NCBI GenBank assembly: GCA_020425885.1
Contig: JAGQRA010000322.1
Location: forward strand, 1 to 6,986
DNA: 6,986 nt
Source of the DNA: Planctomycetota bacterium
Lineage (GTDB): Bacteria; Planctomycetota; UBA1135; UBA2386
Direction of reading: 5' to 3'
The first letter of the stretch is position 1. The number at the start of each line of letters is the position of its first letter. The notes beneath the pieces are model-generated. The model was not told the origin of the DNA, did no database searches, and saw only the letters and a list, made by a program, of their open reading frames with translations. A program made the translations under genes and the position numbers. Below, piece after piece: positions 1 through 5,969 of this stretch.

Positions 1-57
1 ATCGAACTGCCGCGGCGGCTCGCAATCCCCAAGGCCCTCCAGGCCGCCGTCGTGTAG
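1..57 (+). CDS. possible C-terminal tail of an upstream gene
   Basis: Frame 1 is open from the left edge to a TAG at 55-57 and gives 18 residues ending in ...LAIPKALQAAVV. This is plausible as the helical end of a protein. The other two forward frames read as Arg/Ser/Pro-rich sequence of the kind seen in non-coding frames of GC-rich DNA. The piece is too short to assign to a family, and it could also be chance openness. Confidence 0.25.
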   Translation: MELPRRLAIPKALQAAVV

Positions 58-61
58 TGCC

Positions 62-86
62 AACCAAATGACCTAAGTCGTTGGTT
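62..86. repeat. imperfect inverted repeat upstream of the DUF5131 gene
   Basis: AACCAA (62-67) is complementary to TTGGTT (81-86), and inside them GAC (70-72) pairs with GTC (77-79) around a CTAA loop. The hairpin sits 4 bases after the possible upstream stop codon. It is weak and AT-rich for this DNA and has no proper T-tract on either side, so it could be a weak terminator, a regulator site or chance. Confidence 0.3.
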
Positions 87-122
87 TCCAGTCCGACCTG
101 CCCAGCTACTGCGGAAGTTGGG

Positions 123-145
123 CTAGCATCCCCGCCTGCGGCTAG
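123..145. repeat. short inverted repeat next to the DUF5131 start
   Basis: CTAGC (123-127) and GCTAG (141-145) are complementary with a 13-base loop, and the right arm ends 4 bases before the chosen ATG at 150. In RNA this would hold the start region near a hairpin. It also sits where a good ribosome binding site would be expected; only AGGGA at 144-148, too close to the ATG, is seen. Five base pairs is short enough to be chance. Confidence 0.25.
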
Positions 146-149
146 GGAT

Positions 150-920
150 ATGGCAACGAACTCGACCATCGAGTGGACCGAGACCACGTGGAACCCCGTC
201 GTGGGCTGCACGAAGGTCAGCGAAGGCTGCCGGAACTGCTACGCCGAACGCATGGCGAAGCGGCTGGCGGCAATGGCCGACGGCTCCGTTGAGCGCGGCG
301 AAGACCCTGGCCGGAAGGCGAACTACCAGAAGGCCGTTGGCCGCCGCGGGTGGTCCGGCCGCGTCGTGACCGATGAAGCCGCGCTGCAAGACCCGCTGCG
401 CTGGAAGCAGCCGCGCGTCGTGTTCGTGAACTCGATGAGCGACCTGTTCCACGCCGAGGTGCCCGAGCCGTTCATCCGCAAGCTGTTCGACGTGATGGCC
501 GCGTGCCCGCAGCACACGTTCCAGGTGCTGACCAAGCGGCCCGAGCGCGCCGCCGCGGTCGCCGGGTCGCTGCCTTGGCCGAACAACGTCTGGATGGGTA
601 CGAGCGTCGAGCGAGCCGACGTGCGCGGGCGCATCGACCTGTTGCGCAAGATCCCGGCGAAGGTGCGGTTCATCTCGGCCGAGCCGCTGATCGGACCGAT
701 TGGGCGCGTTTCGCTGCGCGGCATCCACTGGGTGATTGTCGGCGGCGAGTCCGGCCCAGGCGCGCGCCCAATGGATGGGGATTGGGTCCGCGACATCCGC
801 GACCGTTGCAACACGGCCGGCGTGGCGTTCTTCTTCAAACAGTGGGGCGGGACCAACAAGAAGAAGACTGGTCGCGTCCTTGACGGAAGAACCTGGGACG
901 AGATGCCGCGCGGAAGATGA
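150..920 (+). CDS. DUF5131 family protein (phage Gp37/Gp68-like, three-Cys-motif)
   Basis: A 256-residue protein of the DUF5131 (Gp37/Gp68) family. The opening with [14 protein letters not shown] is the family's hallmark and places the start at 150. The in-frame TTG at 81 would add 23 residues unlike the family. Three cysteines, C20, C27 and C30 (GC-x6-C-x2-CYA), form the three-Cys motif, which resembles but does not match the CX3CX2C cluster of radical SAM enzymes. Other conserved blocks are [10 protein letters not shown] (92-101), QVLTKRPER (125-133), WMGTSVE (148-154), RFISAEPL (173-180), [15 protein letters not shown] (194-208) and FFFKQWGG (227-234). The length is near normal and it looks intact. 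The reaction is unknown; an iron-sulfur or other metal site at the cysteines is an inference. Its stop overlaps the start of tcmP by 4 bases, implying translational coupling, and family members are known to sit beside TcmP genes. No convincing promoter or ribosome binding site is visible. Confidence 0.93.
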   Translation: MATNSTIEWTETTWNPVVGCTKVSEGCRNCYAERMAKRLAAMADGSVERGEDPGRKANYQKAVGRRGWSGRVVTDEAALQDPLRWKQPRVVFVNSMSDLFHAEVPEPFIRKLFDVMAACPQHTFQVLTKRPERAAAVAGSLPWPNNVWMGTSVERADVRGRIDLLRKIPAKVRFISAEPLIGPIGRVSLRGIHWVIVGGESGPGARPMDGDWVRDIRDRCNTAGVAFFFKQWGGTNKKKTGRVLDGRTWDEMPRGR

Positions 921-2023
921 ACGACACGCTGCCGACCGTTTGGCCCGCCGATGCACACACGCTGGCGAAGCACAAGATCCTGATCCAGTACCTGTGCGCG
1001 TGGATGCCGATCATGACCAACCGGTTCCAGCGCGGCCCGCTGCGCTACATCGACGCGTTCGCCGGACCCGGTTCCTACACGGACGGATCACCCGGCAGCC
1101 CGATCGTCGCCTTGAACGTCGCGCTCGGCTGGCAGAGGCCCTTCGCGCGCCCCATCGACGCGACGTTCGTTGAACAGCGCGCCGACCGGCACGCGCTGCT
1201 GACCGACGCGCTGCGGCGCCTCGCCGACGAGCACGGGCGTTCGCCCAACGTGCGGTGGCAAGAACCCGTGCTGGGCGATGGCGAAACCGTGCTGCGGCAG
1301 ATGCTCAACAAGCGGCCGTTCGGGCCCGCGCTCGTGTTCCTCGACCAGTTCGGCTACTCGCAGGTCAGCATGGACCTGATCGGTGAGATCATCAGGTGCC
1401 AGAGCAGCGAGGTGTTCGCGTTCCTCAACTGGCGCGACATGAACCGCTGGATGAACGACCCGAACAAGGCGCCCGGCATCACGCGCGCGTTCGGTGGCGA
1501 CGAGTGGCGCACCGTGTTCGACCTGCCTGAGTCGAAGCGCCAGTCGGGGATGCTGGCGGCCTACGAGACCGCGTTGGAGAAGAAGGCCGGCGTGCGGTAC
1601 CGCTGCCGCTTCGACATGCGGGACAAGAACGACAAACTGCTGTACTGGTTGTTCTTCTGCTCCAACAGCCTGCGCGGCCTGGAAGAGATGAAGAAGGCCA
1701 TGTGGAAAGTCGACGACACCGGGCAGTTCCACTTCTCGGACCGGCACGTCGGCCAACCGTCCTTGCTCCAGGGGTTCACCCAGGAGTGGCTGGCCGGCGC
1801 ACTGCTCGACGAGTTCGACGGTCAGGATCTGACCGTCCGGGCCATCTTCGAGCACGTGCTGGTACACACCCCGTGCTACCAGTACAACAGCGCGCTGGGC
1901 CACCTGGAGAAGTCGGGCGACGCCGAGATGGTCAACGCGCCCGAGAAGCGCCGGCGCGGCTCGTTCGCGAAGTACCTGGACGACGAGAACGTGCGCGTGC
2001 GGTTCGCGAAGAAGCAGCCATAG
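917..2023 (+). CDS. tcmP: three-Cys-motif partner protein TcmP
   Basis: A 368-residue protein with the features of TcmP, the family defined by adjacency to DUF5131 proteins. The first segment (residues 12-32) is the helical lead-in around [17 protein letters not shown]. It is followed by [19 protein letters not shown] (44-62), a glycine-rich Rossmann loop like motif I of SAM-dependent methyltransferases. FLDQFGYS (141-148) sits where a methyltransferase motif IV would be. [12 protein letters not shown] (167-178) and [20 protein letters not shown] (243-262) follow, the latter typical of the family. The last about 80 residues (from GFTQEW, 286) look like a winged-helix segment. The ATG lies inside ATGA shared with the DUF5131 stop, so the two are almost certainly co-translated. 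Function is unknown: methyltransferase-like is the conservative description, and target and cofactor are not shown. It ends 12 bases short of the stop of the oppositely oriented helicase gene. Confidence 0.9.
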   Translation: MNDTLPTVWPADAHTLAKHKILIQYLCAWMPIMTNRFQRGPLRYIDAFAGPGSYTDGSPGSPIVALNVALGWQRPFARPIDATFVEQRADRHALLTDALRRLADEHGRSPNVRWQEPVLGDGETVLRQMLNKRPFGPALVFLDQFGYSQVSMDLIGEIIRCQSSEVFAFLNWRDMNRWMNDPNKAPGITRAFGGDEWRTVFDLPESKRQSGMLAAYETALEKKAGVRYRCRFDMRDKNDKLLYWLFFCSNSLRGLEEMKKAMWKVDDTGQFHFSDRHVGQPSLLQGFTQEWLAGALLDEFDGQDLTVRAIFEHVLVHTPCYQYNSALGHLEKSGDAEMVNAPEKRRRGSFAKYLDDENVRVRFAKKQP

Positions 2024-2035
2024 ACCAAGGACCGC

Positions 2036-4561
2036 TCAGGTGCTCTTCACGAACGGTACCAGGTAGTTCTCGGCGATCTGGTCCGCGCGCACCTTCGACT
2101 TCGTGAGCAGCCGGGCGCACTGGTTCACCAAACTGGCATCGTCCAGGCCGCTGGTCGCCAGCGCCGTGATCAGCGCACGGGCGTCTGCCACCAACCGGTC
2201 AAGGTTCGCGTAGGTCAACACTCGCGAGTCGCTGCACTCGGCCATGGCCGGCGCCGTGGCCTTGTTCGTGGGGCACACCGATGCCCCGACGTACGAGTGG
2301 TCCGGGTAGTGCTGCACGAACCACTTGCCCGCAACGAGCAACTGGCCGTGGTCGTCCTTGTTGAACGCGTTGTGCTTCCGCTTGCGGCTCTTCGCCTCGA
2401 AAACGATGGCTTCGTCGTCCGGCAAGAGCCACAGCACATCAGGCCCAACGCCTTGTTCGTCGAAACGCTCGGCGCTGAACCCGAGCACCTGCCCCAGCTC
2501 CATCAGCGACTGCTCGAACTGGTTCGACGACGCGTCCGGCACCAGCCTCGACACGATGTCTTCGAAGCGGCTGATGTGGCCACGCCGCATTCGTTGGCTC
2601 GGCATCCGTGCGACGATTGCGCGCTCCTGCTGGCCGGGCTCATTCAACTGGACGTAAGGCGGCGGGCTCTTGGATCGAACCAAGTTGCCGTTCTCCGCGA
2701 ATGCCTGCCGTTGCAGGTCGTCTGCCTTCTCGTGCTGGCCCCAGTCGTCAGCGATGCGTGCGGCCATCTGCAAGAGCCAGCCGCGTGACTGCCGGTCGAG
2801 GCTCTTCGCGTTCTTCTCGTCCGCCAAGAATGCCTCGATGCGGTCGATCGCCTGTTGGTGACGGCCTCCTGCCCACGCATGCAGGGCCCGCCGCTCGGTC
2901 GCGGCTTGCTCCAGGTGCTGCACTTCCCCGGTGTCCGCGTCCAACGCTTCGGCAAGTTCCTCTGCGTGGTACGTCGTCCACTCAGGGTCACGCGCCAAGC
3001 TGCGCGCCATCGTCTGGCCGAGTTCCTTGGTGCTCTTCACGGCCTCGCTGATGTCGATGCCCATGTCGAGTTGCGCCCGCGTCGCGGCGGTCAGGAACCT
3101 GTAGTTGGCATCCCGTGCGACCCAGCCGGACAGATCGGCCCCCAGCAGCAACACGATGCAGTAGTCACCTGAGCCGCGCGCACCGCGGCCAATCCCCTGT
3201 TCAACACGCTGAGCCAGAAGCCGGGTCATCGACTTGCCGCCGTACAACGCGCCGGCCCGGAACTGGTCGTACGACGACGTGCCACGTGGAAGACCCCACA
3301 TGACGAGCAGCCGGCAAGAGTTGCCCGGCAGGTCGATGCCGTCGTACCTGTTTGCGAATGCAACGGGCCCGAACGTCTGGCCCGTCTGCAACCGCTCGAC
3401 CTGCTGGTCAACTTGCGCAGGGCCTTCTGCCACTTCGGCCACATCTTCCCATTCCTTGGCGGCCTCGTTGGATGGGGCGAGGATCGCCACGCCGCTCCCC
3501 TTCTTCTCCGCCACCCACTTCATCAGCTTCGCGGCGTCGGCTTTCGCGTCGAAGTCGAACGACATCAGCCCGGGTACCAAGATCATGCGCTCGCTGATGC
3601 CAGCCACGGACCGCGAACTGAGCGCCCTGGCGACCTGGTCCTGCGCGGCGCCAAACGTGCGGATGATCTCGCTGTCGTCCGCAATCGTCGCCGACATGTA
3701 GATGCGCCGGCTGGCGTCGGCGAAGGAGGGCAGCATGTCGACGAGCGGCAGCATCGGGCTGATCGTGAACGCCCGACGGCTCACGAGCAGGTGGCACATG
3801 GGGAGGTGGTCACGAATCAGAGGCCACGCGAACTTGTGCCGATCCGCGTTCTTCCTTACGCAACCGCTCACGACTTGGCGCTTCTCACGCCAAGCCCAGT
3901 ACGGCACTTCGAGCACCGTCGATTCCTTGCCGCTCACAACATCATCGAAGGTGCCGATCTGGCCCGCCTGCTCGAACGCGTGCCGGAACTCGCCGACCAG
4001 CGTCTTGTACTGCTCCTCGTCATCTGCGGCGGTGATCTCGACCGTGAACGAGTCTCGAACGTCTGAGAATGCAACGTGCGCATCGTCGAGCACGATCGTG
4101 CCGACGTGCTGGATGTGCGTTCCGCCTCGCAGGCCGAACTTGTTGCGGTAGCCGTGGAACAGCGCGCTGTAGGTGGCGACCAGAACGGCTTTGCAGTTCA
4201 CGAAGTCGTCCGGCAAGTCTCGCCCGCCGTACGCGACGGCGGGGATGCCGTACTCGCGTGCGCGCTCAAGCGTCTGTTTGACCAACTGCTTGTTCGGGAC
4301 CAAGTACAGCACCGATTCCCTGGTCTCGTTGAGCGACGACTGGCACATCAGTAGCCCGACCAGCGTCTTGCCGCCGCCGGTGTGCAGCTTGATGACCATG
4401 TCGCGCTGCGTGCGGTTGTCGAACCACTTCGACAGCACTTCCGTCTGGCTCGTGTACAGATCGTTGATGCCCGGGGGCTTCGGCAGCCGCCGGAAAATCT
4501 CGCGCGGGTCGATGATCGCGGGCTTCTGCCCCTTCTTGCGCAACTTGTCGAAGTCGACCAT
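2036..4561 (-). CDS. SF2 DEAD/DEAH-type helicase with C-terminal PD-(D/E)XK nuclease domain
   Basis: An 841-residue helicase of superfamily 2, started at the ATG ending at 4561 because a strong GGAGGA site lies 6 bases upstream and the 71 residues of the longer reading (from 4774) are Arg/Pro-rich and family-unlike. Motif I is HTGGGKT (60-66), Ia YLVPNKQLV (86-94), II DDAH (159-162), III SAT (290-292), V about NRYDGIDLPG (404-413) and VI QRVEQGIGRGARG (451-463). About 100 residues lie between motifs II and III, longer than a minimal core. Residues about 535-625 look like helical-repeat linker. The C-terminus has PD (707-708), 13 residues, then FEAK (E722, K724) and DHGQ (737-740), the layout of a PD-(D/E)XK nuclease active site. 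ATP-driven movement on DNA or RNA coupled to cleavage is inferred. It runs convergently into tcmP, suggesting separate expression but common function in a defence-like locus. All key residues appear intact. Confidence 0.88.
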   Translation of the reverse strand: MVDFDKLRKKGQKPAIIDPREIFRRLPKPPGINDLYTSQTEVLSKWFDNRTQRDMVIKLHTGGGKTLVGLLMCQSSLNETRESVLYLVPNKQLVKQTLERAREYGIPAVAYGGRDLPDDFVNCKAVLVATYSALFHGYRNKFGLRGGTHIQHVGTIVLDDAHVAFSDVRDSFTVEITAADDEEQYKTLVGEFRHAFEQAGQIGTFDDVVSGKESTVLEVPYWAWREKRQVVSGCVRKNADRHKFAWPLIRDHLPMCHLLVSRRAFTISPMLPLVDMLPSFADASRRIYMSATIADDSEIIRTFGAAQDQVARALSSRSVAGISERMILVPGLMSFDFDAKADAAKLMKWVAEKKGSGVAILAPSNEAAKEWEDVAEVAEGPAQVDQQVERLQTGQTFGPVAFANRYDGIDLPGNSCRLLVMWGLPRGTSSYDQFRAGALYGGKSMTRLLAQRVEQGIGRGARGSGDYCIVLLLGADLSGWVARDANYRFLTAATRAQLDMGIDISEAVKSTKELGQTMARSLARDPEWTTYHAEELAEALDADTGEVQHLEQAATERRALHAWAGGRHQQAIDRIEAFLADEKNAKSLDRQSRGWLLQMAARIADDWGQHEKADDLQRQAFAENGNLVRSKSPPPYVQLNEPGQQERAIVARMPSQRMRRGHISRFEDIVSRLVPDASSNQFEQSLMELGQVLGFSAERFDEQGVGPDVLWLLPDDEAIVFEAKSRKRKHNAFNKDDHGQLLVAGKWFVQHYPDHSYVGASVCPTNKATAPAMAECSDSRVLTYANLDRLVADARALITALATSGLDDASLVNQCARLLTKSKVRADQIAENYLVPFVKST

Positions 4562-4567
4562 TCCGAT

Positions 4568-4573
4568 TCCTCC
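4568..4573 (-). promoter_or_regulatory. ribosome binding site of the helicase gene
   Basis: On the minus strand the bases read GGAGGA followed by ATCGGA and then ATG, a near-perfect Shine-Dalgarno at ideal spacing. It is the best ribosome binding site in the window and decides the helicase start in favour of 4561. Confidence 0.75.
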
Positions 4574-4670
4574 AACCCGACGGTCCGGGTGAACGGGCCA
4601 TCTTCGCGGCGGAGCGGCGCGGATCAACATCGGGTCCGGTGCCCGGCACGATCGCGGCATACTGGCCCGC
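4574..4670. other. divergent intergenic region between helicase gene and the 103-residue gene
   Basis: This short stretch must hold the promoters of both outward-facing genes. I see no convincing paired -35/-10 boxes. CATACT at 4658-4663 resembles a -10 hexamer (4 of 6 matches) but lies only 7 bases before the plus-strand ATG at 4671, which would mean an almost leaderless transcript. No repeat or operator stands out. Confidence 0.3.
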
Positions 4671-4982
4671 ATGACCGACCCGACGCCGATCCCGTTCCCG
4701 ACCGACCGGCACAGCCTGCTGCGCTGTGTGCGGTCGTACCTGGACCTGCTGACGCTGCGGGTCGACGGCGGCATCGAAGACGAAGCCGGGTGCGACTACC
4801 CGCTGCCCGGTGGGTTGTCGCTGGACGCCGTCACGTGCAGCCTGATGGCCTACGCGGCCGAAGACGACGCCAACAGCGCGGCCTTCGGCCTGGAGCCCTA
4901 CAGCGAGCACGACGACGTGGAAGAGATCGTGGCGAGCGTCAGGCGGCTGCTGGACCGCGCCGGGCCGCCGGGTGCGAACTGA
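4671..4982 (+). CDS. hypothetical acidic protein, 103 residues
   Basis: I do not recognise this protein. It starts at an ATG without a visible Shine-Dalgarno. It is acidic overall, with no signal peptide or membrane segment. A Pro-rich N-terminus (residues 1-11) is followed by a probable helix (SLLRCVRSYLDLLTLRV, 15-31), a middle section with DYPLPGGLSLDAV (42-54), a second helix around 51-62, and an acidic C-terminal helix (DDVEEIVASVRRLLDR, 81-96). Cysteines fall at 19, 41 and 56 without a metal-binding spacing. The codon pattern is protein-like: third positions are mostly G or C and the residues are balanced, unlike the overlapping frames. It is transcribed away from the helicase gene and is followed by a terminator-like hairpin, so it is probably monocistronic. 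Whether it belongs to the module at left or the region at right cannot be told. Confidence 0.65.
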   Translation: MTDPTPIPFPTDRHSLLRCVRSYLDLLTLRVDGGIEDEAGCDYPLPGGLSLDAVTCSLMAYAAEDDANSAAFGLEPYSEHDDVEEIVASVRRLLDRAGPPGAN

Positions 4983-5032
4983 CGGGGTCGGCGCTACCTT
5001 GATCGCGGCACAACGGCCGGGGCACGTCCGCC

Positions 5033-5076
5033 GGCGCCTTCACGGCGCCCGACTCTCCTTCTTCCCCTTTTTCCCT
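5033..5076 (+). terminator. terminator-like hairpin with pyrimidine tract after the 103-residue gene
   Basis: GGCGCC (5033-5038), loop TTCAC and GGCGCC (5044-5049) make a 6-bp all-GC stem, followed by an unbroken 24-base pyrimidine run (5053-5076) that includes five consecutive T residues at 5068-5072. It begins 50 bases after the plus-strand stop. The T-run lies about 18 bases beyond the stem, further than in a classic intrinsic terminator, so efficiency is uncertain. Confidence 0.45.
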
Positions 5077-5094
5077 GCGGCGGTCCCGGCCACT

Positions 5095-5295
5095 TCACCG
5101 CAACGCGGCGGCGTCGATGCCCAGGGCGCGCGCGATGGTCCACAGGGCTTCGGTGAAGCCCACGGGGTTGTCGGCGGCGCGGTCGTCCCACCAGTCGGGC
5201 AACACGTGCTGGCGCACCCAGGGCTCGCTGTAGCCCAGGTCGGCGAGGCGCGCGAACAGGGCGCGCATGGGTTCGGTGCCGGTGGTCGGCGTCAT
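5095..5295 (-). CDS. short PDWWDD-motif protein, probable N-terminal stub of a regulator
   Basis: A 66-residue reading frame from an ATG at 5295; an alternative ATG at 5268 would give 57 residues. Residues 11-30 read as a short helix plus GYSEPWVRQH, then VLPDWWDDRA (31-40), and NPVGFTEALWTIARALGIDAAAL (43-65). To me this resembles the N-terminal region of larger XRE/ImmA-IrrE-type regulatory proteins, in which LPDWWDD and a following helix ending in LG(I/L) precede the main domains. Here a TGA follows directly after LR, and nothing family-like continues in any frame beyond it, only a purine-rich stretch. It may be a truncated gene remnant or a genuinely short protein. It begins just after the minus-strand terminator hairpin, without a Shine-Dalgarno site, so it is probably not read as part of the operon upstream. 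The family link is from memory. Confidence 0.5.
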   Translation of the reverse strand: MTPTTGTEPMRALFARLADLGYSEPWVRQHVLPDWWDDRAADNPVGFTEALWTIARALGIDAAALR

Positions 5296-5304
5296 CGTGC
5301 AGGT

Positions 5305-5347
5305 ACAGAAAAAGACCGCGCTGGGCCCCACCCGAGGCCCAGCGCGG
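5305..5347 (-). terminator. strong intrinsic terminator, minus strand (distal of two)
   Basis: A perfect 12-bp stem is formed by 5316-5327 (CCGCGCTGGGCC) and 5336-5347 with an 8-base loop (5328-5335). On the minus strand it is followed at once by TCTTTTTCTGT. This is a textbook Rho-independent terminator for transcription arriving from the operon at right. It ends 10 bases before the ATG of the PDWWDD stub. Confidence 0.85.
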
Positions 5348-5386
5348 CGGCGCGCGCCACCGCCATGAACTCGATGGTGCGCGCGA

Positions 5387-5429
5387 AGGAAAAGTGCGCC
5401 CCGCCACCATGACCCGGGCAGCGGGGCGC
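5387..5429 (-). terminator. intrinsic terminator-like hairpin, minus strand (proximal of two)
   Basis: A 9-bp perfect GC stem (GCGCCCCGC at 5396-5404 with 5421-5429) closes a 16-base loop. On the minus strand it is followed by ACTTTTCCTT, a short T-tract. Together with the hairpin at 5305-5347 it forms a tandem pair behind the small-protein operon. It is weaker than the distal one because only four T residues follow. Confidence 0.55.
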
Positions 5430-5467
5430 GAGGAACCGCGCCCACCTGGAAGAGAATCAGGCGAGCG

Positions 5468-5520
5468 CGGTGGCACCACCGGGGCGAACCGGCGGTTGCC
5501 CGACAGCAACCAGCTGCCGG
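5468..5520. repeat. pair of inverted repeats downstream of the 141-residue gene
   Basis: CGGTGG-CA-CCACCG (5468-5481) is a 6-bp repeat with a 2-base centre. Beside it, CCGGC (5489-5493) and GGTTGC (5494-5499) pair with GCAACC (5506-5511) and GCCGG (5516-5520) around a 6-base loop, with AGCT (5512-5515) unpaired. Neither has a T-tract on the minus strand. They extend the run of hairpins that fills the stretch between 5316 and 5543, which otherwise holds no supportable gene. Confidence 0.45.
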
Positions 5521-5543
5521 GATGCCTCAACAAGATGTTCGGT

Positions 5544-5969
5544 TCACTGCTGGGCGGCGTCGCTCGCGTTGCGCAGGTGCTCGTACAGCCGCGTGAACGT
5601 GCGGTCCTTCTCGCGAGCAAGGCGCGAGGTGGTCGCCGCGGCGTCCTCGCCGTCGGCCTTCGCGAGTTGCACGTACTCGTCGAGCCGTTCGGCGGCTTCG
5701 GCGTGGAACTGGCGCGCTTGCTTGCGAACGGTCCGGTTGTCGGCGCTGACGCGAAGCCGCTCGGCGGCCTTCGCCAGCGTGACCATGTCGCTGTCGCCCT
5801 CGGCGACGAGCCGCGCGAAGGCGGCTTCGGGCGTCTCGCCCGCGCGCTTGCGAACGGCGCCGAGCGCGATCATCGCGTCTTCGACGTGCTGCAAGGTAAC
5901 CGTGGGCTTGGCGCCCTTGAGCAGTTGGGATGCGGCCGTGACCGCCTTGGTGATGTCGTTGGTGTTCAT
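5544..5969 (-). CDS. hypothetical helix-rich protein, 141 residues (last gene of the small-protein operon)
   Basis: I do not recognise this protein. The ATG at 5969 lies in an ATGA overlap with the stop of the preceding 117-residue gene and has GGAGA about 10 bases upstream, so the start is well supported. The sequence looks entirely helical, soluble and charged. There is an N-terminal helix (ITKAVTAASQLLKG, residues 6-19), HVEDAMIALGAVRKRAGETP (28-47), EAAFARLVAEGDSDMVTLAKAAERLR (48-73), and a long Ala/Arg/Glu-rich stretch (80-135) able to form a coiled coil, with ARQFHAEAAERLDEYVQLA (85-103). There is no cysteine, signal peptide or membrane segment. The composition is reminiscent of small phage or element structural and accessory proteins, but that is style, not homology. 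Two terminator hairpins follow, marking it as the last gene of the operon. Confidence 0.75.
   Translation of the reverse strand: MNTNDITKAVTAASQLLKGAKPTVTLQHVEDAMIALGAVRKRAGETPEAAFARLVAEGDSDMVTLAKAAERLRVSADNRTVRKQARQFHAEAAERLDEYVQLAKADGEDAAATTSRLAREKDRTFTRLYEHLRNASDAAQQ

Noticed and set aside
81..149. TTG start giving a 279-residue form of the DUF5131 protein
   Set aside because: The extra 23 residues do not resemble the family, whose members begin just before the IEWTE motif; the ATG at 150 fits.
123..956. Long minus-strand open frame opposite the DUF5131 gene
   Set aside because: Arg/Ala/Pro/His-rich translation without any family motif; a complement shadow of the true gene in GC-rich DNA.
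1088..1903. Long minus-strand open frame opposite tcmP
   Set aside because: Codon-complement artefact (repetitive Val/Glu/Arg/Leu), fully inside a well-supported gene.
4562..4774. Upstream ATG extending the helicase by 71 residues
   Set aside because: The extension is Arg/Pro/Ser-rich, overlaps the divergent 103-residue gene, and a strong GGAGGA site marks the ATG at 4561.
4382..5002. Plus-strand frame of 206 codons across the helicase start and the 103-residue gene
   Set aside because: It bridges two supported genes in a different frame and its second half is almost pure Arg/Ala/Gly/Pro.
5292..5459. Minus-strand open stretch (55 codons) with a possible 24-codon ORF (ATG at 5366) ending in an ATGA overlap with the PDWWDD stub
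   Set aside because: It has no ribosome binding site and most of it encodes the terminator hairpin; the overlap is probably coincidence.
4994..5620. Minus-strand frame of 208 codons over the hairpin region and stub
   Set aside because: Arg/Gly/Pro/Ser-rich; it crosses both terminators and conflicts with the better-looking PDWWDD frame.
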